A stretch of DNA of 16,729 nt from Rhodoferax sp. (GTDB lineage: Bacteria; Pseudomonadota; Gammaproteobacteria; Burkholderiales; Burkholderiaceae), in assembly GCA_020048295.1 (NCBI GenBank), contig JAIFMT010000124.1, forward strand, positions 1 through 16,729. The letters are read 5' to 3'. Each line of letters opens with the position of its first letter. Position 1 is the first letter of the stretch. The position numbers and the translations under genes are program-made. This document shows positions 6,733 to 14,508 of the stretch, piece after piece. The notes below the pieces were generated by a model. That model ran no database searches. It saw only the letters and a list, made by a program, of their open reading frames with translations, and was not told the origin of the DNA.

Positions 6733-9285
6733 TCAAGCTGGCAGCAGCAGCAGCGCTTCAAAATCTGCCACCGGCACCGGTTTGCTGTAAAGATAGCCCT
6801 GAAACTGCCGGCAGCCACGGCCAGCTAGCAGATCGCGCTGTGCGCTGGTTTCAACACCTTCGGCAATCACGCTCAGATCCAGGCTGTTGGCCATGGCAAC
6901 AATGGTGCCAACAATCGCCTGGTCACGGGCTTGCAGAACAATGTCGCGCACAAATGCCTGGTCAATCTTGACCTGGTCGAGCGGCAAGCGGCGCAGGTAT
7001 TGCAGCGACGAATAGCCGGTGCCGAAATCATCCAGCGAGAAGCCCACACCCAGCGCCTTGATTTGTTGCATGGTGTGAATGACTTTCTCGATGCCTGAGA
7101 GCAGCATGCTCTCGGTGATCTCCAGTTTCAGGCGCGACGCTGCAATACCACTGCTGCGCAGCACCGTGGCCACCTGATCGACAAAACCGTCCGCACTCAA
7201 CTGGCGCGCGCTGATGTTGACTGCCAGCACCAGCTCACGGGTTGCGGGCTTGGCCTGCCAGGCCATGAGCTGGGCGCACGCAGTTTCCAGAATCCATTGC
7301 CCCAGCGGAAGTATCAGTCCGGTTTCTTCGGCCAATGGGATGAACGAGGCGGGCGACACCATGCCCCGCATCGGGTGATGCCAGCGCAGCAACGCCTCGG
7401 CACCCAGAGCCCTACCGTCGGCATCGACCTGAATCTGATAGAACAACTCGAACTGCTGCTGGGCGATGGCCTGGCGCATGTCGGCTTCCAGCGCGGCGCG
7501 CGCCTCCAGCGCGGATTGCATGCTGGGGTCAAAAAACCGCAGCGTGTCGCGCCCGGCGGCTTTGGCTTCAGCCATCGCGGTGTTGGCGTGCTGCAGCATT
7601 TGTTCGGCGCTGCCCTGGAGACCCGCCAGACTGATGCCAACGCTACAAGTGCAGCTGTACTCAAATGTTTTCAGCCAATACGAAGCGCCCAGGCTGACGC
7701 GGATTTTTTCTGCCACCGCCTTGACCTGCGCAGCCACCTGCTCGGTGCCGATATCGGTCTTCAGGCCTTGCAGCAACACAACGAATTCGTCGCGGCCCAG
7801 TCGCGCCACGGTATCACCCTCGCGCGCATTCACCAGCAGACGCTTGGCTACTTCGGTCAACAGCAGGTCGCCGGCATCGTTGCCCTTGATGTCATTGAGG
7901 CTCTTGAAGTTGTCAAGGTCAATGAACAGCAGCGCGACCTGGCCGGTACTGATGCTGCGTGATGCCAGCACCTGGCGCAGCCGGTCCATCAGCAGCCGGC
8001 GATTGGGCAAGGCGGTCAGCGGGTCATAAAACGCCAGCTGATAGATTTCGGCCTCGTCCTTTTTGCGTTGCGACAGATCACTGAAGGTGGCAACGTAGTG
8101 CGTGCTCGGCTTGTTGGCACCGCGATGGGTGGTGGCCGCCGTGATGGTCAGCCACTCGGGAAAAACCTCGCCGTTTTTGCGCCTGTTCCAGATTTCGCCT
8201 TGCCAGATGCCAGTGTTGGCGATCGATTGCCACATGTTTTGGTAAAACTCAGGGCTTTGATGCCCGGAGTTAAGCAGGCGTGGATTTTTGCCAATGACCT
8301 CTTCGCGGCTGTAGCCGGTGAGCCGGGTAAACGCCGCGTTGACATTCAGGATGGTGCCCTGCGTGTCGGTGATGGTGATGCCCTCAGAGGCGCTGGCAAA
8401 CACACTGGCGGCCAGTTGCAGGTGGCTGGCCTGCTCGCGCAGGCGGATAAAGGTACGCGCCGCATACCCCAGCAAGGCCAGCGTGGCAAGCAATAGCAAC
8501 AGCCGATACAGCGCGGCGCGCCGCTGCTGATGGTCGAAATGGCGTCCATAACTTTGCGCCAGCGCGGAGTTTCCTGGCGGACTGGTGAGCTGGCGCACCA
8601 ACTCGGGCATGGCGCGCTCGTATTGGTCGATCTGTTGCACATGACGCACCAGGGTGGCAATTTTTTCGCGCGTCGCAGCAGGCAGGTTGGTAGCCTCTGC
8701 CCGCAAAGCCAGCGCAATGCCACTGACATCGCCACGCTCCAGCAATCCGCCTTTGACACGGTTGAGCAGCAGGCCCTCGACCAGGGCATGGGTCAGCTTA
8801 TGTTCAGCAGATAGCGGCATCAGCTCGCCGGTCAGCTCATCGCGCGCCAGAGGCAAATACAGCAAGGAGTTTTTCAGCACGGCGTTGCGTGACTTGAATT
8901 GCTCCAGCAAGTCCTGCTTGTGGGTCAGGCGCTGCGTCAACAATTGCAGTTGCTGCTGAAAATCGGCGTCCTGCTGCAAGTCAGCGCCGGCATCGCCTGT
9001 GCGCACTTCACGCAGGGTGGCCAGCATTTGCCCGATCAGGGCGTTGGCCGGGTCGTAATTGTTGGACAGGTTGTAATTGAGTTGCAGCACCGCCTCGCCC
9101 AGGCGGCTTTCATCGCTTTGCAGCTGGCTCAAATGGTTCAGCAGCGCGTTGTGACGGCGCAGATTGATTGGCTGCGTCAGTGCAAACAGCAGCACCAGCA
9201 ACATCGCCACCCCCAGTACGCCGCCCATTCGGTAGTAATCGGCATGGTTGACGATGCGCGTGGGGATTTTCCAGAAAAATCTCAT
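6733..9285 (-). CDS. Membrane-bound PAS-GGDEF-EAL cyclic-di-GMP phosphodiesterase (predicted)
   Basis: Predicted inner-membrane sensor controlling c-di-GMP. Order in 850 residues: TM1 about 21-37; a helical periplasmic region 38-258 with a LNYNLSNNYDPANAL stretch, resembling DAHL-type sensor domains (from memory, unconfirmed); TM2 about 259-275; PAS about 290-405; GGDEF about 415-590; EAL about 600-845. The GGDEF signature is degenerate (GRDEF, 497-501), while the upstream I-site RxxD (REGD, 488-491) is kept. The EAL domain keeps the residues expected for catalysis: Glu630 (EALLRW), Asn690 (NIS), Glu722 (EITES), Asp752-Asp753 (DDFGTG), Lys773 (VKID), Glu809 (AEGVE) and Gln829 (FQGYL). The likely activity is therefore hydrolysis of c-di-GMP, with the GGDEF half regulatory. 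The start overlaps the upstream peroxidase stop as ATGA, so the two are probably translated together. Confidence 0.93.
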   Translation of the reverse strand: MRFFWKIPTRIVNHADYYRMGGVLGVAMLLVLLFALTQPINLRRHNALLNHLSQLQSDESRLGEAVLQLNYNLSNNYDPANALIGQMLATLREVRTGDAGADLQQDADFQQQLQLLTQRLTHKQDLLEQFKSRNAVLKNSLLYLPLARDELTGELMPLSAEHKLTHALVEGLLLNRVKGGLLERGDVSGIALALRAEATNLPAATREKIATLVRHVQQIDQYERAMPELVRQLTSPPGNSALAQSYGRHFDHQQRRAALYRLLLLLATLALLGYAARTFIRLREQASHLQLAASVFASASEGITITDTQGTILNVNAAFTRLTGYSREEVIGKNPRLLNSGHQSPEFYQNMWQSIANTGIWQGEIWNRRKNGEVFPEWLTITAATTHRGANKPSTHYVATFSDLSQRKKDEAEIYQLAFYDPLTALPNRRLLMDRLRQVLASRSISTGQVALLFIDLDNFKSLNDIKGNDAGDLLLTEVAKRLLVNAREGDTVARLGRDEFVVLLQGLKTDIGTEQVAAQVKAVAEKIRVSLGASYWLKTFEYSCTCSVGISLAGLQGSAEQMLQHANTAMAEAKAAGRDTLRFFDPSMQSALEARAALEADMRQAIAQQQFELFYQIQVDADGRALGAEALLRWHHPMRGMVSPASFIPLAEETGLILPLGQWILETACAQLMAWQAKPATRELVLAVNISARQLSADGFVDQVATVLRSSGIAASRLKLEITESMLLSGIEKVIHTMQQIKALGVGFSLDDFGTGYSSLQYLRRLPLDQVKIDQAFVRDIVLQARDQAIVGTIVAMANSLDLSVIAEGVETSAQRDLLAGRGCRQFQGYLYSKPVPVADFEALLLLPA

Positions 9286-10310
9286 TGCAGCACTTTGCCC
9301 TGGTACTCGCCCGTCAGGGTTTGCAGAAACGCCACGATGAGGCTGATCTCGGTGGCGTCGAGTTGCCGGCCCAGCTGGTAGCGCCCCATGATGCGCACCA
9401 CGTCTTCGAGACTTGCCGCCGAGGCGTCGTGCAGGTACGGTGCAGTCAGCGCCACATTGCGCAACGAGGGCACCTTGAAAACATAACGGTCTTCCTCGCG
9501 GTGGGTCTGGCTGAAGCGGCCCAAGGCCTGGTCGGCAGAGCCAGGCGTACCGTAGTAGTCTTCCATGATGCCGAGCTTTTGGTACATGTTGCCGCCGACA
9601 TTGACCCCCTGGTGGCAGCTGGTGCAGCCAATTTGTTTGAACAGCCGATAGCCGGCCAGCTCGGTGCCGCTCAAGGCATTGGGATTGCCACGCAAATACT
9701 GATCGAAGCGGGCGTTGGGCGTGGTCAGCGAGCGCTCGTAGATGGCGATCGCATCGCGCACGTTATTCGGGTTGATGCCATCGGCGTACAGGGCGGCAAA
9801 TTCGCTTTGATAGTCGGCATCTTGCTGCAGCATGGCAATCGCCTGCGGCCAGGTGTTGGCCATCTCAACCGGGTTTTGCAGCGGGCCGTTGACCTGGTCT
9901 TCAAGGGAATCCGCGCGGCCGTCCCAGAACTGGCGAAAGTTGAAACCGCTGTTGAACACGGTGGGCACATTGATGTCGCCTTCCTTGCCATCCACGCCGC
10001 GCGCGTGGGGCAGCCGGTCCACCCCGGCGGTGTTCAAGCTGTGGCAGTGGGCGCACGACACCTCACCATTGGCTGAGAGCCGACCTTCGTGAAACAAGCG
10101 CTCACCCAGCGCGACTTTGCGCGGGTCAAGCGCAACGGCCAGCGGAATGGGTGTCAGTGGCTCGGCTGCATCGCCGGCCAGCGCAGCGGGTATGGAAGCG
10201 GGCAGGGGCGGCGTAGAGTCAAGCCAATCCCGATGCACCACCACAATGCTGCCTGCTGCAAGAACCAGCCCAAGCGCGGTGCCCATCAACCATAGCGTGC
10301 TTACTCTCAT
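9282..10310 (-). CDS. Di-haem cytochrome c peroxidase (CCP/MauG family)
   Basis: Periplasmic enzyme reducing hydrogen peroxide to water with electrons from small c-type cytochromes. The hydrophobic N-terminus (about residues 6-26) is a Sec signal or membrane anchor. Two haem-binding motifs are present, CAHCH (peroxidatic, about 86-90) and CTSCH (electron-transfer, about 229-233). Other family hallmarks are FWDGRADSLEDQ, QNPVEM, and KVPSLRNVALTAPYLHDAS followed by RIMGRYQLG, whose Met (about 308) is a plausible axial ligand, favouring CCP over MauG. The segment where P. aeruginosa CCP has its GHG distal-His loop reads LPHARGVDGKEG, so that His is shifted or absent. I chose the ATG at 10310; a TTG one codon upstream is also open. 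No strong SD is visible. About 342 residues, normal for the family. It is coupled to the downstream GGDEF-EAL gene by an ATGA overlap. Confidence 0.93.
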   Translation of the reverse strand: MRVSTLWLMGTALGLVLAAGSIVVVHRDWLDSTPPLPASIPAALAGDAAEPLTPIPLAVALDPRKVALGERLFHEGRLSANGEVSCAHCHSLNTAGVDRLPHARGVDGKEGDINVPTVFNSGFNFRQFWDGRADSLEDQVNGPLQNPVEMANTWPQAIAMLQQDADYQSEFAALYADGINPNNVRDAIAIYERSLTTPNARFDQYLRGNPNALSGTELAGYRLFKQIGCTSCHQGVNVGGNMYQKLGIMEDYYGTPGSADQALGRFSQTHREEDRYVFKVPSLRNVALTAPYLHDASAASLEDVVRIMGRYQLGRQLDATEISLIVAFLQTLTGEYQGKVLQ

Positions 10311-10414
10311 CAAATGCTGTTCAAAAAACCAGAATCAATCTGCCGGGTTGTAAAACATTGTCGTACTGCCATGCTGTGCTTTTGCCATTGACCGATGACT
10401 GATCTTACGCCAGA

Positions 10415-10432
10415 CCTCAGCCCATGCTGAGG
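10415..10432. repeat. Small inverted repeat
   Basis: CCTCAG (10415-10420) and CTGAGG (10427-10432) form a perfect 6-bp stem with a 6-nt loop upstream of the peroxidase gene. Its role is unknown. It has no U-run on either side. Confidence 0.5.
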
Positions 10433-10439
10433 GCTACAA

Positions 10440-10478
10440 CAGATTCCTGCGCTGGTGGAACTAGCGCTGTTGAATCTG
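10440..10478. repeat. Nested inverted repeat upstream of the peroxidase gene
   Basis: CAGATTC (10440-10446) pairs with GAATCTG (10472-10478), and inside it GCGCT (10449-10453) pairs with AGCGC (10463-10467) around a 9-nt loop. The two stems are separated by a 2/4-nt internal bulge, giving 12 base pairs. It lies 130-168 bp upstream of the peroxidase start. It could be an RNA hairpin downstream of tolA or an operator. There is no U-tract for intrinsic termination. Confidence 0.6.
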
Positions 10479-10503
10479 GCTGGATATATATAACAAATTA
10501 AGC

Positions 10504-10547
10504 TCTAGCCCTTATCCCTATTGCGCTGAAAGCTATACTAAAAATAG
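10504..10547 (+). repeat. 44-bp dispersed repeat, copy C (directly after tolA)
   Basis: Same architecture as the other copies: TCTAGCCCTT, 8 nt, TGCGCT, 9 nt ending GCTAT, 7 nt, ATAG. It begins one base after the tolA stop codon on the - strand and is not translated. CTAT/ATAG form a 4-bp stem around a 7-nt loop. Confidence 0.85.
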
Positions 10548-10548
10548 T

Positions 10549-11505
10549 TCAGTCCTTGGGGCGAAACACCAGCAACAATGAGGTTGGCATGGTGCCATCA
10601 ACATCACGCGGCAGCACTTCGGTCTTGTCGATGGCCTTGAGCACGGACTCGTCCCAACTGGGCACACCGCTGGATTTGAGCAGTTTGCGCCCGACGATGG
10701 TGCCGTCGGGCGAGGTGCGCACTTCAACCTCGGCGGTCGGGTTGCCGCTGATGTCGTCAGTGAAAACAATGTTGGGCTTGATACGGGCACGGATGCGCCC
10801 GGCGTAACCCGCGGAGGGACCTGCTGATTTGCGCGCACTGCCGCTGCTGCCAGGTGCGCCGCTGCCACCGGCCAGGCCGGCCAGGTCGGCCATGCGGGCG
10901 AGGTTTTTTTCGCGCTGGGCTTCGAGTTGTCTGGCCTCTTGGGCGGCCTGTTTGCTCTCAAGTGCCTCTTGGCGGGTCTTGTCAGCCTGCGCTTGCTTCT
11001 GCTTTTCTTGTTGAAGTTTTTCTTGCCGGAGCTTGTCTTGCACCAGCTTTTCCTGTTTCAGCTGCTCCTTCTCCTGCTTGATTTTCAATTTCTTCTCTTG
11101 CTTCAGTTTTTCAAGCTGCAGCGCTTCCAGTCGCTGTTCTTCCTGCTTTTGCAAACGCAGCTTTTCCCGCTGCATGGCAATGTCCACCTCGGGCAGCTTG
11201 GGCGGCGGTACGGGTTCTGGGGCAGGTAGTGCGGGTGTCGGCTCGGGCGGTGCCGGTTCGGGCACGGTGACTGGCGGCTCCAGCGCCACGGCCGGCTCTG
11301 CTGACAAAGGAGGGGCAGCCTCTACCGGCAGGGCCGACCATAGCTCGGCCTCAAAACTGGCGGTTTGCACATCTTGCTTCCATTGAATGCTCCAGGTCAG
11401 GCCCGTCAGCAGCAGCGCGTGCGCCAAAACCGCCAGCAGCAGCGCCCGGATCAGGCCCGGCGTGGCAGGAGGCGCAAATTCAAGTCGGTCCGCAGTCGTG
11501 CTCAT
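10549..11505 (-). CDS. tolA: Cell envelope integrity protein TolA
   Basis: Inner-membrane protein of the Tol-Pal system that spans the periplasm and transmits proton-motive-force energy from TolQR to the outer membrane during constriction. The 318 residues comprise a short cytoplasmic N-terminus, one membrane helix (about 19-40), a Pro/Glu-rich stretch (about 64-104), a long Lys/Gln/Glu-rich coiled coil (about 110-205), a Gly/Ser linker (about 209-235), and a C-terminal TolA/TonB-like domain (RIRARIKPNIVF to LLLVFRPKD). It follows tolR by 9 bp, with no clear SD, so translation is probably coupled. The adjacent tolQ and tolR identify it as TolA rather than TonB. No tolB or pal follows; a repeat copy and then the peroxidase gene do. 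Confidence 0.93.
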   Translation of the reverse strand: MSTTADRLEFAPPATPGLIRALLLAVLAHALLLTGLTWSIQWKQDVQTASFEAELWSALPVEAAPPLSAEPAVALEPPVTVPEPAPPEPTPALPAPEPVPPPKLPEVDIAMQREKLRLQKQEEQRLEALQLEKLKQEKKLKIKQEKEQLKQEKLVQDKLRQEKLQQEKQKQAQADKTRQEALESKQAAQEARQLEAQREKNLARMADLAGLAGGSGAPGSSGSARKSAGPSAGYAGRIRARIKPNIVFTDDISGNPTAEVEVRTSPDGTIVGRKLLKSSGVPSWDESVLKAIDKTEVLPRDVDGTMPTSLLLVFRPKD

Positions 11506-11514
11506 GGCAATCGG

Positions 11515-11934
<420 letters not shown>

Positions 11935-11949
11935 GTGGCGACTCCTGCT

Positions 11950-12642
11950 TCAGTGGCCTGAGGCCGATTGCGTGCCTACATTGCGCTGCAGGATATTGGA
12001 GAACTCTTCAATAAAGGTCTCCAGCCGGATGGCAACGCGGTCGATGTCGCGGGCGTAGCGGTTGTACGCCACCACCGCCGGAATGGCAGCAAACAGGCCG
12101 ATGGCCGTCGATACCAGCGCCTCGGCAATGCCAGGGGCAACGGTGGCCAGCGTCACCTGGGTCATCGTTGCCAGTCCGGTGAACGAGTGCATGATGCCCC
12201 AGACGGTGCCAAACAGGCCGACATACGGCGACACCGAGCCGACCGAGGCCAAAAATGACAGATGTGTTTCGATCACGTCCATCTCGCGCTGGAAACTGGC
12301 GCGCATGGCGCGGCGGGCACCGTCCATCAGGGTGCCGGGGTCGGTGATGCGGCGCTCGCGCAGCTTCTGAAACTCGCGCATGCCGCTGGCAAAAATGCGC
12401 TCCATCGGGCCAGCCTGACGGGCATTTTTGGCAGCGGCGGCAAACAGGTCGTTGAGGTTGCTGCCCGACCAGAATTCGCGCTCAAAGCTGTCGTTGAGCG
12501 ACTTGACCTTGCCCAGCGAAAACAGCTTGCGAAAAATGGCCGCCCAACTGGCGATAGAAATAGCCATCAGCAGCGCCATCACCGCTTGCACCACGATGCT
12601 GGCGTTGAGTACCAGATGCAGGATGGAGAGTTCTTGGTTCAT
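11950..12642 (-). CDS. tolQ: Tol-Pal proton channel subunit TolQ (ExbB/MotA family)
   Basis: Inner-membrane channel subunit that forms the motor with TolR. The 230 residues have three membrane helices: about 14-36, about 131-155 (SVSPYVGLFGTVWGIMHSF) and about 164-192 (TLATVAPGIAEALVSTAIGL). A large cytoplasmic loop separates the first two helices. The GLFGTVWGIM and pore-facing Thr/Ser positions are typical. The ATG at 12642 lacks a strong SD. A 66-bp gap separates it from ybgC and contains three 7-bp tandem units. Confidence 0.95.
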   Translation of the reverse strand: MNQELSILHLVLNASIVVQAVMALLMAISIASWAAIFRKLFSLGKVKSLNDSFEREFWSGSNLNDLFAAAAKNARQAGPMERIFASGMREFQKLRERRITDPGTLMDGARRAMRASFQREMDVIETHLSFLASVGSVSPYVGLFGTVWGIMHSFTGLATMTQVTLATVAPGIAEALVSTAIGLFAAIPAVVAYNRYARDIDRVAIRLETFIEEFSNILQRNVGTQSASGH

Positions 12643-12659
12643 GTGGGTGGTTTATGAAT

Positions 12660-12680
12660 GGCAAATGACAAATTGCAAAT
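12660..12680 (+). repeat. Three imperfect 7-bp tandem repeats upstream of tolQ
   Basis: On the + strand the units are GGCAAAT, GACAAAT and TGCAAAT (ATTTGNN on the coding strand), ending 17 bp upstream of the tolQ ATG. They make an AT-rich patch in GC-rich DNA. They could be a spaced regulator site or chance. No strong promoter was identified. Confidence 0.5.
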
Positions 12681-12708
12681 ACGTTGCGTCTCAGATTGCA
12701 GCCTGGCT

Positions 12709-13116
12709 TCAGACCAGGGCCGCCTGAATCGATGGCGGGATTCTGGCAGGTTTGCCATGGGCGTTGACCCAGCTGGCGCGTATGGTGGCTTCACACAGCA
12801 AGATTGGCTCAGCACCGGTGTTAAGCAGCGCGCGTTGCAAAAGGGTCATCGACGCACGGGCAGCGTGTGTGAGTGTGGTGGTGATCAAAAGTTCATCGTC
12901 AAGACGGGCACTTTTCAGATAGTTGACCTGCACCTGGCTGACCACAAACATGCCGCCGGTCGCCTCGCGCAGGGCTTGCTGATGGATGCCGCAGGCGCGC
13001 AGCCACTCAGAACGGGCGCGCTCGAAAAATTTCAGGTAATTGGCGTAATAGACGATGCCACCCGCGTCGGTGTCTTCCCAATACACCCGGATCGGCCAGC
13101 TAAAAACGGCGGTCAT
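12709..13116 (-). CDS. ybgC: Acyl-CoA thioesterase YbgC (hot-dog fold), Tol-associated
   Basis: Cytoplasmic hot-dog-fold thioesterase that hydrolyses acyl-CoA or acyl-ACP and is typically the first gene of the tol operon, where it is linked to phospholipid metabolism. The 135 residues start MTAVFSWPIRVYWEDTDAGG, with the 4HBT signature EDTDAGGIVYYANYLKFFER (about residues 14-33, catalytic Asp in DTDAGG). The frame is open up to 13314, but the upstream part has no homology. The ATG at 13116 overlaps the aminotransferase TGA by 4 bp (ATGA), which fixes the start. It is followed by tolQ after 66 bp. Confidence 0.94.
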   Translation of the reverse strand: MTAVFSWPIRVYWEDTDAGGIVYYANYLKFFERARSEWLRACGIHQQALREATGGMFVVSQVQVNYLKSARLDDELLITTTLTHAARASMTLLQRALLNTGAEPILLCEATIRASWVNAHGKPARIPPSIQAALV

Positions 13117-14351
13117 GCCAGCAGCCTTTGCAACCGGGCGATGGCTTCCACCAGTTGCGGCATCGAACTGGCAGTGGAAAAGCGGACAAAGCGTGCGGTG
13201 TCGGCATGGCCAAAGTCGCGCCCCGGCGTCACAGCCACGTGGGCGCGGTTCATTAGCGCAAACGACAAGTCCCAACTGCCGCTCACGCCAAGGCGGGCGC
13301 AGGCGGCGCTGCAATCAGCCCAGGCGTAAAAGGCACCGTCAGGCATGACCGGCACCTGCAAGCCCAGCGCGTTGAGGGCCGGAATGAAATAGTCGCGCCG
13401 CGCCTTGAACTCGGCGCGACGGCGCTCGTACTCGGCCAGGCTATCAGCCTCAAAGCACGCCAGCGCCGCGTGCTGGGCAATGCTGCTGGGGCAAATGAAC
13501 AGGTTTTGCGCCAGCCGCTCGACCACCGGCACCAGCGGCTCGGGCAGCACCAGCCAGCCCAGACGCCAGCCGGTCATGCTGAAGTATTTGGAAAAGCTGT
13601 TGATGCTGATGATTTGGTCGTCAAGCGCCAGCGCTGATTGTGAAAACTGCGCGTCGTGGCTCAGGCCCAGGTAAATCTCATCGACCAGCGTGATGCCGCC
13701 TTTGGCTGACACCACTTCATGAATGCGGCGCAACTCGTCAAAGGCAATCGAGGTGCCGGTGGGGTTGGACGGCGAGGCCAGCAGCACGCCGCGCGTTTGT
13801 GGCCCCCAGGCTTGCGCCACCTGCTCGGCGCTGAGCTGAAAACGCTGCGCAGCGGTGCTTGGAATCAGCACCGCCCGGCCATCAGCCGCCGCCACAAAAT
13901 GCCGGTTGCAGGGGTAGCTGGGGTCGGGCATCAGCACCTCGTCGCCGGCTTCAATCAATGCCAGGCAGGCCAGTTGCAGCGCCGCCGACGCACCGGCAGT
14001 CACCACAATGCGGCTGGCAGGCACAGCCACATTGAAGCGCGTGCGGTACCACTGGCTGATGCGCTCACGCAGCTCGGGCAGGCCGGTGGCGGCGGTGTAC
14101 TGCGTCTGGCCGTGGCGAATGGCTTTTTCAGCAGCCGCCTGCACCTGCGCGGGTGCCGTGAAATCAGGCTCGCCAATGTTCAAAAAAATCATCGGCGCCT
14201 CAGTCTGCGCCACCTCGGCGGCCAGGGCGCTGGCCGCCTTGGCCACTTCCATCACATAAAACGGCTCGATGCGCTGGGCACGCTGCGACAGCCGCAGGGC
14301 GCTGCGGGCGGCTTCTGGGGCTGGCGGTGGGGCGAAGTTTTGCAAAGTCAC
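13113..14351 (-). CDS. Class I/II PLP-dependent aminotransferase
   Basis: Cytoplasmic pyridoxal-phosphate enzyme of fold type I, probably an aspartate- or broad-specificity aminotransferase; the substrate is not determined. The 412 residues carry SPSNPTG (193-199, PLP-contacting Asn196), the VDEIY stretch with Asp224 and Tyr227, the Schiff-base Lys255 in SINSFSKYFSMTGWRLGW, and a substrate-carboxylate Arg390 in FVRFS. The start is a GTG at 14351 with no SD, so it is less sure; the next ATG (residue 34, MEVAKAA) falls after the likely N-terminal arm. Its stop overlaps the ybgC ATG, so it may be the first gene of the tol transcript. Repeat copy D lies 22 bp upstream of the start codon. An aminotransferase at this position is not a classical part of the Tol system. 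Confidence 0.9.
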   Translation of the reverse strand: MTLQNFAPPPAPEAARSALRLSQRAQRIEPFYVMEVAKAASALAAEVAQTEAPMIFLNIGEPDFTAPAQVQAAAEKAIRHGQTQYTAATGLPELRERISQWYRTRFNVAVPASRIVVTAGASAALQLACLALIEAGDEVLMPDPSYPCNRHFVAAADGRAVLIPSTAAQRFQLSAEQVAQAWGPQTRGVLLASPSNPTGTSIAFDELRRIHEVVSAKGGITLVDEIYLGLSHDAQFSQSALALDDQIISINSFSKYFSMTGWRLGWLVLPEPLVPVVERLAQNLFICPSSIAQHAALACFEADSLAEYERRRAEFKARRDYFIPALNALGLQVPVMPDGAFYAWADCSAACARLGVSGSWDLSFALMNRAHVAVTPGRDFGHADTARFVRFSTASSMPQLVEAIARLQRLLA

Positions 14352-14373
14352 AGTTTTATATAAGAAATAGGCC

Positions 14374-14417
14374 TCTAGCCCTTATGCAGTATGCGCTACC
14401 AGCTATATTTAATATAG
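14374..14417 (+). repeat. 44-bp dispersed repeat, copy D (between nusB and the aminotransferase gene)
   Basis: Same architecture and length as the other copies: TCTAGCCCTT, 8 nt, TGCGCT, 9 nt ending GCTAT, 7 nt, ATAG. CTAT/ATAG form a short stem. It lies in the 157-bp gap after nusB and 22 bp upstream of the aminotransferase GTG, so it would be in that gene's leader. Confidence 0.85.
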
Positions 14418-14475
14418 TAAATGGAGCGTACTACAAAACGCTGCAGAGGGCGCATAACAAGCGAGTCGGCGGGAT

Positions 14476-14494
14476 GCAGCCGCTGTTTGGCTGC
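14476..14494 (-). terminator. Hairpin downstream of nusB, possible weak terminator
   Basis: GCAGCC (14476-14481) pairs with GGCTGC (14489-14494) around a 7-nt loop, starting about 14 bp after the nusB stop. It is GC-rich but has no following U-tract on the - strand, so termination is uncertain. The remainder of the 14352-14508 gap holds repeat copy D and no other recognised element. Confidence 0.35.
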
Positions 14495-14508
14495 TGCCGG
14501 TAAAGACA

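Larger units (their letters stand above)
10311..10548. other. Intergenic region between tolA and the peroxidase gene
   Basis: The largest non-coding gap in the window (about 238 bp). From the tolA side it holds repeat copy C (10504-10547), an AT-rich tract with TATATATA (about 10484-10491), a long imperfect hairpin (10440-10478) and a small hairpin (10415-10432). Near the peroxidase start, the - strand has CTGG followed by a TTTTTT run (10324-10333), which could be a weak terminator for the tol operon, but the preceding stem is poor. I do not see a clear FNR box or a confident sigma-70 promoter for the peroxidase gene, although one is expected here. Confidence 0.6.

Noticed and set aside
10927..11229. 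Leu/Phe-rich + strand frame that looks like a membrane protein
   Set aside because: It is the reverse complement of the Lys/Gln/Glu-rich coiled coil of tolA (CTT/TTG codons), a known artefact.
13117..13314. 66-residue N-terminal extension of YbgC
   Set aside because: It overlaps the aminotransferase coding region and the ATGA junction at 13116 gives the family-typical start.
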